From Spirochaetales bacterium (lineage in GTDB: Bacteria; Spirochaetota; Spirochaetia; DAHUYW01), in the NCBI GenBank assembly GCA_027314665.1, contig DAHVAK010000134.1, positions 1 through 43,210 of the forward strand: DNA of 43,210 nt, given 5' to 3'. The notes beneath the pieces are model-generated. The model saw only the letters and a list, made by a program, of their open reading frames with translations. It was not told the DNA's origin and searched no databases. Numbering within the stretch: the first letter of the stretch is position 1; every line of letters begins with the position of its first letter. This document shows, one piece after another, positions 33,028 to 40,948 of the stretch. The translations under genes were made by a program, and so were the position numbers.

Positions 33028-33801
33028 ATGTTTTCGTTTCTGATCAAGAAATCCTTTTTTGATGTCTGGGACAATCTCATTGCCGTATTGCTCATCAATC
33101 TTGGTTTCGTTCTGATCGGCGGCGGGGCGCTCTATCTGTTCTATGCCCTTAGCTTCAACATGACGCTTGCGATCATCGCAGGCGCCCTCGGGATTCTCCT
33201 CATCAACCTCTATCTCGCAACTGCCTCTTTTGCGGCCCGTGACATCGCAAACTACACCACGCCGCCCTTTCGGGATCTCGGCGGGTACTTCAAGGAGACA
33301 TGGAAGTCCGCGGTGGGGCTGGCGGTGGTGACGATCGTTCAGCTCGCGGTCTTGTTTGTCGCCATGCCCTTCTATCTGCAAATCGGCGGGTTGTTGGGAA
33401 TGGCTGCGGTCGCGCTGATCTTCTGGGCGAGCGTCATCTGGTGGCTGGCAAGTCAATACTACTACGCCGTGCGCGCCCGCCTGGACTCGAAGGTCGGGAA
33501 GCTCTTCAAGAAGTCCTTCATCCTCCTGTTCGACAACACCCTTTTCACGATCGGGCTTGGGATCGGGACGATCCTGATTCTAGCGGTTTCGGTCTTCACC
33601 GCCTTTCTCATCCCGGGCGTCACGAGCGTGCTCGTTTGGTACCAGGACGCCCTGAAGCTTCGATTGTACAAGTACGACTACCTCGAAAAAAACCCGGGAG
33701 CCAACCGCCGACAGGTTCCCTGGGAGACCCTGCTCATCGACGACCGCGAGCGGGTCGGGCATCGCACCTTCCGCGGGATGATCTTTCCCTGGAAGGAATA
33801 A
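33028..33801 (+). CDS. polytopic membrane protein, unknown function
   Basis: 257 residues with about five hydrophobic helices, for example NLIAVLLINLGFVLIGGGALYLFY, MTLAIIAGALGILLINLYLAT, AVGLAVVTIVQLAVLFVAMPFY, and TIGLGIGTILILAVSVFTAFLI. Cytoplasmic loops are basic (RARLDSKVGKLFKKS). The pattern resembles small DUF624/YesL-like membrane proteins, which I assign only tentatively. GGAGAGG precedes the ATG by 2 bases, so spacing is tight. It follows the tRNA by 25 bases and probably shares its promoter. A hairpin downstream separates it from the convergent DUF4340 gene. Confidence 0.6.
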   Translation: MFSFLIKKSFFDVWDNLIAVLLINLGFVLIGGGALYLFYALSFNMTLAIIAGALGILLINLYLATASFAARDIANYTTPPFRDLGGYFKETWKSAVGLAVVTIVQLAVLFVAMPFYLQIGGLLGMAAVALIFWASVIWWLASQYYYAVRARLDSKVGKLFKKSFILLFDNTLFTIGLGIGTILILAVSVFTAFLIPGVTSVLVWYQDALKLRLYKYDYLEKNPGANRRQVPWETLLIDDRERVGHRTFRGMIFPWKE

Positions 33802-33841
33802 GCCCTCCTGTCTCAAAAACTCTAGCTCCCTCAGAAAGAAA

Positions 33842-33863
33842 AGCCGCCCGTGTGCGGGCGGCT
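33842..33863. terminator. bidirectional rho-independent terminator
   Basis: AGCCGCCCG at 33842-33850, loop TGTG, CGGGCGGCT at 33855-33863: a perfect 9-bp GC-rich stem between convergent genes. On the minus strand it is followed by TTTTCTTTCT, a good T-tract; on the plus strand by CTTCTTC, a weaker one. Confidence 0.8.
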
Positions 33864-33916
33864 CTTCTTCGTGCGATCCGATCTGAAGGGGTCAGGCCCC
33901 TTGTAGCGGCGAGCTT

Positions 33917-35314
33917 CTACTTGAGGAGCTCCTGGGCCTTGTTGACCATCCTATCAACCTGATCCCGGGACAGCAGCACATCGGCGAGCCCATCGCGGTA
34001 CACCGCGTAGAAATCGCGGTTGTAGGGAACCATGAACTCCCGATAGGTGCCCGCCCCTTTGTTGAGATGGAAGGTCACGGTGACCGTCGGGTGCAGCGGA
34101 ATGGACGGATCCGGATTGGGGGAGTCGGCAAGCAGCCCGATGACGTCCTGGTAGAAGTCTTTGAAGATCGTTCCCTTCAGCTCCTTGCCGTTCAGGAAGT
34201 AGGTGTCGGTGGTCGGGATCTTGCCCTTCGCATCCGGCTTCGCATTCTTCTCCGGCGTCCTCACGATCTTGGCCTCATAGCCGCCCGAGGGGGTCGTGAT
34301 GGTGAAGCTGTCGACGTTGTCGATGTTCGGGATTAGGAGGAACTTGTCCTCCAGCTGGAAGGGGGTAACGTCGAGAACCGACTCGATGTCGGAGCGGTTG
34401 ACCGTGAAGACCGTGGGCTGGCCTGCAAGCTTGGCGTAGACGGTCCCGTCGGGAAGCGAGTTTCCGATCAGCAGATCGATGGACTGGCCCTTGCGATCCT
34501 TCAGCTCGTACGAGGCCACAGGCGGAGCCAGGCCGTACTCGGCGAGATTGGTGGGCCGATCATTGATGAACTTCTGAATCTGGAAGTAGGCCGGGTAGGT
34601 CTGAAACATCTTGGAGAAGGCGGTCGAATCGACCGGGCGCGCTACGGGGAAGGGCTTGGTCATCTCCATGTCTGCAAAGGAGACGAAAGCAAGCGGGTCG
34701 TCCTTTGGGATTGGAACGATCCGGATGGTGCGCCCCCTCTCCGTGAGACTCACGTAGGTGAGACTCTTGGTGTCGACGTTCGGGAGCGTCTTGTTCCGCA
34801 GGGAATCGAGGCTGGAAAGCAGGGAATGGGCGGTGTAGGAGTTCACGGCATAGAGCGCCTTGTCGCCCTCCTTCATGAAGTAATAGGAGGTGCCGTCGGG
34901 AGTCTTGTTGCCGATGAGGTAGCGCACCTTTGTCCCGTTGTCGAGGGTAGCCTCGGCCGTGCCCACGGGCGGGGCCAGCCCGAATTGCGCGAGATCGGTC
35001 GGGTCGGACTCGATCTTGCGGTCCGCGTACAGGGAGCTAAAGGCGTCCGCGACGCCCGAGAGCGAGGATTGATCCCAATCGATCGGGTAGGGGTACTCGA
35101 TGCTCCACTTCTTGTCCTTCTGCCTGAGATGAATCGTTACGTCCCCGTGCTTGAGGGTAATGGCGGCGAGCTTGTCGCGGTCGATCTTCGAGAGCTGAAC
35201 CGTCTGGGTCGCGGGCGCCGCCGATTTCTTCGGCAGCGCCTTCACGACGATGAATCCAACGATGAGCACAACGACGACCGCGCCGCCCACGAGGAGGGTG
35301 CGCGAGCGTTTCAC
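33917..35314 (-). CDS. DUF4340-type membrane-anchored protein
   Basis: 465 residues. A transmembrane anchor (TLLVGGAVVVVLIVGFIVVKAL) is followed by a periplasmic region of two similar units, visible in the repeated LAQFGLAPPVGTAEATL/LAEYGLAPPVASYEL motif near residues 95-110 and 270-290 and in YLIGNKTPDGTSYYF/LLIGNSLPDGTVYAK. DUF4340 proteins commonly follow GldG-like proteins in ABC-type operons. GTG 35314 is chosen as AGGAGG lies 5 bases upstream; the open frame continues upstream only as shadow. It overlaps the GldG-like gene (GTGA). Confidence 0.8.
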   Translation of the reverse strand: MKRSRTLLVGGAVVVVLIVGFIVVKALPKKSAAPATQTVQLSKIDRDKLAAITLKHGDVTIHLRQKDKKWSIEYPYPIDWDQSSLSGVADAFSSLYADRKIESDPTDLAQFGLAPPVGTAEATLDNGTKVRYLIGNKTPDGTSYYFMKEGDKALYAVNSYTAHSLLSSLDSLRNKTLPNVDTKSLTYVSLTERGRTIRIVPIPKDDPLAFVSFADMEMTKPFPVARPVDSTAFSKMFQTYPAYFQIQKFINDRPTNLAEYGLAPPVASYELKDRKGQSIDLLIGNSLPDGTVYAKLAGQPTVFTVNRSDIESVLDVTPFQLEDKFLLIPNIDNVDSFTITTPSGGYEAKIVRTPEKNAKPDAKGKIPTTDTYFLNGKELKGTIFKDFYQDVIGLLADSPNPDPSIPLHPTVTVTFHLNKGAGTYREFMVPYNRDFYAVYRDGLADVLLSRDQVDRMVNKAQELLK

Positions 35315-36756
35315 AGGTGCCTCCTGCGCAGCCAGGTGGCGATTCCGATCCCGAGAATGATGGCCGGGATGAGGATGATGACGATTCCCATGTAGAGATA
35401 GATCAGGAGCTGCGACATCTGGAGCGGCAGCTGGAACAGACTCTTCGAGGGAATGTTGATCGAGGTCGGCTGGCTGCTCACCCAATTGAGCGCGTTCAGG
35501 AAAAACTCGACGTTGCCCTTGATCGTTCCGAAGGGGAAGACCGGTCCGAGAAAGCTCCCGTTGCCCACGACGACGAGCCGGAAGCCCTTGTCAGGGGTGT
35601 TGGTCTGCTGCTCGATCGAAACGGCGAGATCGACCGGTCCTCTGATGTCGCTCGCGAGGCGGTTGGGATTGCTGTTGCTCACGTCGACGCGGATGAAGGA
35701 GCTCTTGCTCGTAGTAAGGAGCGGATCGATTTTGAGATCCCGACGCTTCACCACGAGGGTTTTGATGCCGACCGAATCCTGCAGGATCATCGAGAGGTTA
35801 TTGCTCTCGAGGGGCTTGAGAATCTCGCTCTTGCCGTAGCTTGGGATGATGGTCAAGGGACTGTTGACGAAGTGGCTCCGGTCCTCCTCCACGACAAAGC
35901 CGTCCTGGAGCCCGACCCCGAAGCTCGATAGGAGATCGTCGAAGTTTGGAAGCGCCTCGGGAAGGGGTTTGTTCAGGTAGTCGAAGAAGAACATCACCCT
36001 TCCGTGACGATTCTCGATGTAGGAGAGGAGCTTGTTCTCCTCATCCTTGGTGATGTCGAACTTCGGCGAGATGACCACGACCGCGGCAGCGTCCTTGGGG
36101 ACCTCAGGGGCGGACAGAAGATTAAGAGAGGCGGTCTGGTAGTTATCCCGGTTGAGGGTGCTCGTGAGCTGAAGGTCGAGCAGACTCTTTTCGCCATGCC
36201 CGGTGAGCTCGTAGATCTTGGGCTCGAGTCCCGAGCTCACGTAGGCGATGGCACCGGTCACCTTCTGCTCCATTGTGAATCCGAGAACCTGAGGCTGACC
36301 CTGCTGGGTGTAGCTGATGTCATAGAGGTCGTAGGGGCTCAAGGTCCGCGTGTAGTTGCCGCTCGTGATGATGAGGCTCCCTGCGGGAATCCCCTTGTTG
36401 CTCTTGTCGTATTTTGCGATCAGGCCAGGATTTCTGTCCGGATCGACGTACTCGACATGCAGCTTGTTCGAAAGGATCTGGTACTTCTGCAGGACGTCGA
36501 CTACCGACTGGTTCTGCTGTCCGGGGCGATAGAGGGCGTAGATGGTAACCGGATTCTTCAGCCCCTTCACGAGGTTTACGGTTTCCTTCGAAAGGGAGTA
36601 GAGCTTGTTGTGCGTCATGTCGAGCTCGGCCGGAATCTGCTGGACAAGGAGGTTGAGCACGACAAGCGCGACGAGCGCAATGAGGGTGACGACGGCTGCG
36701 TATCCGCCGTAGCGAACTTTCTTGTTCTTGAAGATATCGAGGATGTTGTTGTTCAT
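35311..36756 (-). CDS. GldG-like auxiliary protein of an ABC exporter
   Basis: 481 residues. Single N-terminal helix (YAAVVTLIALVALVVLNLLVQQI), then a periplasmic region beginning AELDMTHNKLYSLSKETVNLVKGL and containing YALYRPGQQNQSVVDVLQKYQILS and EPKIYELTGHGEKSLLDL, the ABC_transp_aux pattern of GldG-type proteins. A C-terminal helix (LLIYLYMGIVIILIPAIILGIGIATWLRRRH) ends the chain. It works with the adjacent permease and ATPase. In Bacteroidetes GldG belongs to gliding motility; in other phyla the same three-part cluster serves an unassigned export role. AAGGGG lies 6 bases before the ATG; the gap to the permease is 10 bases. Confidence 0.8.
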   Translation of the reverse strand: MNNNILDIFKNKKVRYGGYAAVVTLIALVALVVLNLLVQQIPAELDMTHNKLYSLSKETVNLVKGLKNPVTIYALYRPGQQNQSVVDVLQKYQILSNKLHVEYVDPDRNPGLIAKYDKSNKGIPAGSLIITSGNYTRTLSPYDLYDISYTQQGQPQVLGFTMEQKVTGAIAYVSSGLEPKIYELTGHGEKSLLDLQLTSTLNRDNYQTASLNLLSAPEVPKDAAAVVVISPKFDITKDEENKLLSYIENRHGRVMFFFDYLNKPLPEALPNFDDLLSSFGVGLQDGFVVEEDRSHFVNSPLTIIPSYGKSEILKPLESNNLSMILQDSVGIKTLVVKRRDLKIDPLLTTSKSSFIRVDVSNSNPNRLASDIRGPVDLAVSIEQQTNTPDKGFRLVVVGNGSFLGPVFPFGTIKGNVEFFLNALNWVSSQPTSINIPSKSLFQLPLQMSQLLIYLYMGIVIILIPAIILGIGIATWLRRRHL

Positions 36757-36766
36757 TCGTTTCCCC

Positions 36767-37630
36767 TTAGCTCCATCGCCGTTTTTCGATGAGTCGAACC
36801 GTCAAGAAGAGGAAGAACCCGCTGAAGCTGAGGTAGTAGACGACCGAGTCGAGCCTGAGCAGTCCACGCGTGAAGTTCTGATATCTCTTCAGAAGCGAGA
36901 ACCACCCGAGCACCTTTCCGATGAATCCGAGGAAGATCCCGTTGTCCAGGATTGCAAGGAGTGCGATCACTATGGCGAGAAGAAGCAGGACTGCGCCCCC
37001 GAGGTAGGTATTCTTGGTCGAGAAGTAGATCCATGCCGCGACTGCGAGCGCGATGACTCCCGCAAAGATGATCCCCGAGGTTGGGTCGGTGGGGACGCCC
37101 GATTGAATGGCGTCCATGATCCATGCGAGCAGCAGGGCGCTGAAGGTCACTATCGCCGCGATGACCTGGTTTTCGGTGGTGGCCGAGACGAACAGCCCGA
37201 CCGAAATGAACGAGCATCCGACGAGGAAGAAGCCGATGTAGCCTCCCACGGTCTGCCAGGTATCGAGGTCGCCGTAGATCGCGACCAGAATTGCGTAGAA
37301 GACGGTGATGACCATGGTGATGAAGAACACAATGAGGGCGGCAAGGTATTTGCCGAGCACGATCTCGACTATCCGAACGGGGCTCGTGAGGAGGAGCTGA
37401 TCCGTGCGCATACGCATCTCGTCGGTGAAAAGCCGCATGGTGAGCACCGGCACCGCCAACAGGAACATGAAGAGGATGCTCCCGAGGAACCCGGTGTACT
37501 GAGAGCTCAGGGTTATGAGATTTCCGAATGCGAAGAGGACCCCCCCAACAAGCAGGAAGAGGCTCATGAAGATGTAGCCAATCGGCGAAAGAAAATAGGC
37601 GCGAAGCTCACGTTTCAGGATCGCTAGCAT
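36767..37630 (-). CDS. ABC transporter permease (GldF/ABC-2 type)
   Basis: 287 residues with six predicted membrane helices, including YIFMSLFLLVGGVLFAFGN, ILFMFLLAVPVLTMRLF, ALIVFFITMVITVFYAIL and SALLLAWIMDAIQSG. The segment TDEMRMRTDQLLLTSPVRIVEIVLGKYLAAL is a signature of the ABC-2 permease family that includes GldF and NosY-type proteins. The gene starts at the base following the TAA of the ATPase (TAAATG), so the pair is tightly coupled. It supplies the membrane channel; the cargo is unknown. Confidence 0.85.
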   Translation of the reverse strand: MLAILKRELRAYFLSPIGYIFMSLFLLVGGVLFAFGNLITLSSQYTGFLGSILFMFLLAVPVLTMRLFTDEMRMRTDQLLLTSPVRIVEIVLGKYLAALIVFFITMVITVFYAILVAIYGDLDTWQTVGGYIGFFLVGCSFISVGLFVSATTENQVIAAIVTFSALLLAWIMDAIQSGVPTDPTSGIIFAGVIALAVAAWIYFSTKNTYLGGAVLLLLAIVIALLAILDNGIFLGFIGKVLGWFSLLKRYQNFTRGLLRLDSVVYYLSFSGFFLFLTVRLIEKRRWS

Positions 37631-38581
37631 TTACGCGGTTACCTCCTGTTCGGTTGTGGTCAGCTGGAGGAAGATGTCTTCGAGGGACAGGTCCATTGGG
37701 CGCATCAAGAGAATAGGCAGGTTGGCCTTGCTCAGGGCGTGGAAAATATCGCGGCGCGGGTCGCGATCCTGCTCGGCCTCGATCAGGATGTCCACCGCGT
37801 GTTCCTCGGTCGAAGGATGGGCCTCGATGTCGCGCAGCCCCGAAATTCCGCGGAGGGCGGCCTTGACCTCGTTGGCAGGTCCGTCGACCCGCAGGGACAG
37901 TCGGCTCTTCCCGGTAAGGCGGCGGGCGAGGTTTTCCGGGGTGTCGCTCGCAACGATCTTGCCGCGGTTGATGATGAGCACGCGCTCGCACACCGCACTC
38001 ACCTCTGGCAGGATGTGGGAAGAGAGAACCACCGTGTGGTCCTTCCCAAGCCCCTTGATGAGGTTTCGGATCTCGATGATCTCCTTCGGATCGAGGCCGA
38101 TCGTCGGCTCATCGAGGATGAGGACGGGGGGATTCCCGATCAGGGACTGCGCGAGCCCGACGCGCTGCCGGTAGCCCTTCGAGAGGTTCTTGATTAGCCG
38201 GTCTTTCACGTGATCGATGCGCACGACGGAAAGGACGCGCTCCATGCTGTTGTTGAACTCCGCCGCGGGGACGCCCTTGATCTCGCCAACGAACTTCAAG
38301 TACTCGATGACGGTCATGTCGAGGTAGAGGGGCGGCTGCTCGGGAAGGTACCCGATCTTCCTCTTCACCTCCTCGGGATGCTCAAGCACATCGAGATCGT
38401 CGACGGTCACCGCGCCGTCGCTTGCGGAGAGGTAGCCGGTGATGATGTTCATCGTCGTGGACTTACCGGCCCCGTTCGGTCCGAGGAATCCGAGGATCTC
38501 TCCCCTCTCGATAGTGAAATTGAGACTGTCAATTGCTACATGCTGCCCGTAGCGTTTGGTGAGATTCTCTGCACGTATCAA
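37631..38581 (-). CDS. ABC transporter ATP-binding protein
   Basis: 316 residues. Walker A GPNGAGKST, Q-loop GYLPEQPPLY, signature LSKGYRQRVGLAQSLI, Walker B PVLILDEPTIGLDP, and H-loop SSHILPE are all intact, so it should hydrolyse ATP. The C-terminal ~80 residues form a regulatory domain of the type found in GldA and drug-export ATPases. The start is TTG 38581 with GGAGG 6 bases upstream. It is first in the four-gene export cluster (ATPase, permease, GldG-like, DUF4340). A promoter candidate lies upstream. Confidence 0.9.
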   Translation of the reverse strand: MIRAENLTKRYGQHVAIDSLNFTIERGEILGFLGPNGAGKSTTMNIITGYLSASDGAVTVDDLDVLEHPEEVKRKIGYLPEQPPLYLDMTVIEYLKFVGEIKGVPAAEFNNSMERVLSVVRIDHVKDRLIKNLSKGYRQRVGLAQSLIGNPPVLILDEPTIGLDPKEIIEIRNLIKGLGKDHTVVLSSHILPEVSAVCERVLIINRGKIVASDTPENLARRLTGKSRLSLRVDGPANEVKAALRGISGLRDIEAHPSTEEHAVDILIEAEQDRDPRRDIFHALSKANLPILLMRPMDLSLEDIFLQLTTTEQEVTA

Positions 38582-38609
38582 TCCACGCCTCCTGCGTTTG
38601 TTGATGGTC

Positions 38610-38638
38610 CAGGATATAGACGACCATCCCTGCTGTCA
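38610..38638 (-). promoter_or_regulatory. candidate promoter for the ABC operon
   Basis: Minus strand TTGACA (38638-38633), 17-base spacer, TATCCT (38615-38610), about 30 bases before the TTG start. The -35 is perfect, the -10 has four of six matches. The rest of the gap to larC2 (38639-38756) shows nothing I can assign. Confidence 0.55.
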
Positions 38639-38756
38639 AGTTGCGCCGGAAGTGCAGATTGTCCCTGCGAATGCAGTTTTTTGGGGTCAGGGTATGCCCG
38701 ATTCTTCCATAATCTCGCGAAAATCGCGTGCGGGCGCCGGTTCGAGCGAGGGTGGG

Positions 38757-39263
38757 CTACCCTTCCACGAGCCGTTTCCAGACGGCCTCATAGACGCGCT
38801 TGAGGGGAACCCCCCGTTCGCGTGCGATGGCGCGGCACTCTTCGTATTCCGGCGCGCGCTGCACCACCGAGCCGGCAAGAAGCCCCTCCTTGACCGTGAT
38901 CTCTCCCCATTCGGTCGCCACCTTCCGGTAGCGCCGGCCGAGTCGATGGACCGTGAGGGGATAGTAGCGGATCCCGAGGGTCGTCGTCTCGCGAAAGAGG
39001 ATGTCGGTGAGGGGTTGGAGGAGCTCTCGCGGGCACAGGAGTTGCAGCATGACCGCCGGGCGGTTCTTCTTCATGTAGATGGGGGTGTAAAAGACATCGT
39101 TGGCCCCTGCCTCAAGCAGGAGCTCCATCACGTAGCCGAGCCATTCCCCTGGGGCGTCGTCGAGGTTCACCTCGAGCTTCAGCATCCCGCGGTCGAGGTG
39201 CTCGTCGAATGCGCTCGGCTGGGCTTGCGTCGCCTTGGCGCGCGTACCCCGTTGAGCCGGCAT
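38757..39263 (-). CDS. larC2: LarC C-terminal part, encoded separately
   Basis: 168 residues. The core begins MLKLEVNLDDAPGEWLGYVMELLLEAGANDVFYTPIYMKKNRPAVMLQLL, a hallmark of the LarC C-terminal domain, which takes part in the CTP-dependent nickel insertion into the pincer nucleotide. The first 26 residues (PAQRGTRAKATQAQPS) are a linker. ATG 39263 lies 19 bases after the larC1 stop and follows a run of eight Gs that can act as a ribosome site (6 bases away). The frame is +1 relative to larC1 and stays open into the end of larC1. Either two chains are made or a fusion arises by frameshifting. Confidence 0.87.
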   Translation of the reverse strand: MPAQRGTRAKATQAQPSAFDEHLDRGMLKLEVNLDDAPGEWLGYVMELLLEAGANDVFYTPIYMKKNRPAVMLQLLCPRELLQPLTDILFRETTTLGIRYYPLTVHRLGRRYRKVATEWGEITVKEGLLAGSVVQRAPEYEECRAIARERGVPLKRVYEAVWKRLVEG

Positions 39264-39282
39264 GGTGTTCCCCCCCCGTCGC

Positions 39283-40149
39283 CTACCGCTCGCTCCCGAG
39301 CAGGAGGCGAAGCACGTTGGGATGGTCCTCGAATTCGCGGGCGCCCGCCCCGTAGCCGACCGCCCGGACCTCCATGGAGGGAATCGGGCCGCGCTCCTGC
39401 GCGAGGGTGGCGAGGACCGCGGCGCCGGTCGGAGTCGTGAGCTCGCCTGCGAGTTCGCTCGCCTGGATCGGATAGCCCTTCACGATCTCGAGGGTGGCCG
39501 GGGCGGGCACCGGGTAGAGCCCGTGCATGGTTCTCACCAGCCCGCGCCCGAGCGGCACGGGAGCCCCGATGATCCGGTCCGCCCCGAGGGAATCGACGAG
39601 GACCGCAATCGCGACGATGTCCACGATGGAGTCGATGGCGCCGACCTCGTGAAAGTGAACCTCGGCGACGGGAACTCCGTGGATCTTCCCCTCGGCGACT
39701 GCGATCGTCTCGAAGAGCGAGCAGGCGAGGTCGGACACCCTGTCGGAAAGCCCGGCGCCGCGGATGAGGGATACTATCTCGCGGTAGGCGCGGTGCTCAT
39801 GGCCGCCGTGGGAGTGAGAGGAATGCTCGTGGCCGGCGAGCGCGTGTCGGCCGCGCTCGACGGCATGCTCATGCCCCTCGTGGGCGGGAGGGCTCTCGGG
39901 AGCGGGCCCGTGATGCGGGTGGTCGTGATCCTCCAGGGCATCCCCTGGGGTGTGCACCTCGAAGCGGGTGGCGGTGATCCCGGTCCTCCTCACGCTCGAG
40001 CGCGCGAGGCGGAACTCCGAGTCCAGCCCGAGCTTCGAGAGCTCCGCAGTGAGGAGTGCAAAATCGCCGCCGAGATCGAGCAGGGCAGCCACAGTCATGT
40101 CGCCGCTTATCCCTGCGAAGCAGTCGACGTAGAGGATCGTCCTACTCAC
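39283..40149 (-). CDS. larC1: LarC N-terminal part, nickel insertion protein for pincer cofactor
   Basis: 288 residues beginning (as GTG) SRTILYVDCFAGISGDMTVAALLDLG, the signature LarC N-terminus. A His-rich loop near residues 75-115 (HDHPHHGP, then HEGHEHAVERGRH and HEHSSHSHGGHEHR) fits nickel binding. Later blocks include VAEVHFHEVGAIDSIVDIV and FEDHPNVLRLLLG. LarC is a CTP-dependent nickel insertase (cyclometallase). GTG 40149 overlaps the larB stop by 8 bases; the open frame further upstream is shadow. Its stop TAG lies before, not after, a G8 run, so a homopolymer error in that run would not rejoin the frames. Confidence 0.9.
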   Translation of the reverse strand: MSRTILYVDCFAGISGDMTVAALLDLGGDFALLTAELSKLGLDSEFRLARSSVRRTGITATRFEVHTPGDALEDHDHPHHGPAPESPPAHEGHEHAVERGRHALAGHEHSSHSHGGHEHRAYREIVSLIRGAGLSDRVSDLACSLFETIAVAEGKIHGVPVAEVHFHEVGAIDSIVDIVAIAVLVDSLGADRIIGAPVPLGRGLVRTMHGLYPVPAPATLEIVKGYPIQASELAGELTTPTGAAVLATLAQERGPIPSMEVRAVGYGAGAREFEDHPNVLRLLLGSER

Positions 40150-40939
40150 CGGCGGGCTCCCCTCGGGAGACCTCGTCCCATATCCGGTTGATCGACGCGG
40201 CAATGTAGCCTCCCCCGAAGCCGTTGTCGATATTGACAACGCTGATTCCCGGAGCGCAGGCGTTGAGCATCGCGAGCAGGGCCGCAAGCCCCCCGAAGCT
40301 TGCCCCGTAGCCGATGCTCGTGGGAACCGCGACCACCGGGCGTGCAACGAGGCCCGCTACGACGCTTGCGAGAGCCCCCTCCATCCCAGCGATGACGACC
40401 GAGGCGGTAGCCCCCCGGATGAGCTCGATGCGGTCAAAGAGGCGGTGGATTCCCGCGACCCCGACGTCGTAGACCCGCTTCGCCTCGCATCCGAAGGCTT
40501 CGACCGTTGCGGCGGCCTCCTCCGCGACCGGCAGGTCGGAGGTTCCGGCGCTCACGACCGCGACGTAGCCGGAGACGATGCGCTCGCGCTCCTGCTCCCG
40601 ACGCCAGAAAAGGGTGCGCCCCGCGCGATTGTGATGAACATCGGGAACCGCGCGCATGACAGCAGCGGCTCCCTCTTCGCTCACGCGAGTCGCAAGGAGG
40701 CGGCGGGAGCCGGCGGCGAGGCGGGCGAAGATCTCGACGAGCTGCTCGGTGGTCTTGCCCTGGCCGAAGATGACCTCGGCAAAGCCCTTTCGGGCCTCTC
40801 GATCGTAGTCGATCTTCGCGAAGCCGAGCTCTTCGTAGCCTGCGAGAAGGCGATGGGCCTCCTCTACAGAAAGTGTTCCCGCCCGCACCTGGTTGAGAAT
40901 CTCCTCGATGGAAGGTCGCTTCGCTTCGATGGGGGGCAT
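40142..40939 (-). CDS. larB: LarB, pyridinium-3,5-biscarboxylic acid mononucleotide synthase
   Basis: 265 residues. LarB carboxylates and hydrolyses NaAD in the first step of nickel-pincer cofactor formation. Residues ~1-50 carry the N-terminal helical region (LNQVRAGTLSVEEAHRLL) and the C-terminal half the PurE-like domain: YVAVVSAGTSDLPVAEEAA, VYDVGVAGIHRLFDRI, IAGMEGALASVVAGLVARPVVAVPTS, and GYGASFGGLAALLAMLNACAPGISVVNIDNGFG. Cys228 in LNACAPG corresponds to the conserved family cysteine. Length is normal. It lies 9 bases after larE and overlaps larC1. Confidence 0.93.
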   Translation of the reverse strand: MPPIEAKRPSIEEILNQVRAGTLSVEEAHRLLAGYEELGFAKIDYDREARKGFAEVIFGQGKTTEQLVEIFARLAAGSRRLLATRVSEEGAAAVMRAVPDVHHNRAGRTLFWRREQERERIVSGYVAVVSAGTSDLPVAEEAAATVEAFGCEAKRVYDVGVAGIHRLFDRIELIRGATASVVIAGMEGALASVVAGLVARPVVAVPTSIGYGASFGGLAALLAMLNACAPGISVVNIDNGFGGGYIAASINRIWDEVSRGEPAGE

Positions 40940-40948
40940 CCTAACCGC

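Noticed and set aside
39270-39277. Sequencing error in the G8 run as the cause of the larC split
   Set aside because: The larC1 stop lies upstream of the run, so an indel there would not remove it.
40150-40347. N-terminal extension of LarC1
   Set aside because: This part is antisense-like shadow over larB and lacks LarC features; LarC starts SRTILYVDCFAG.
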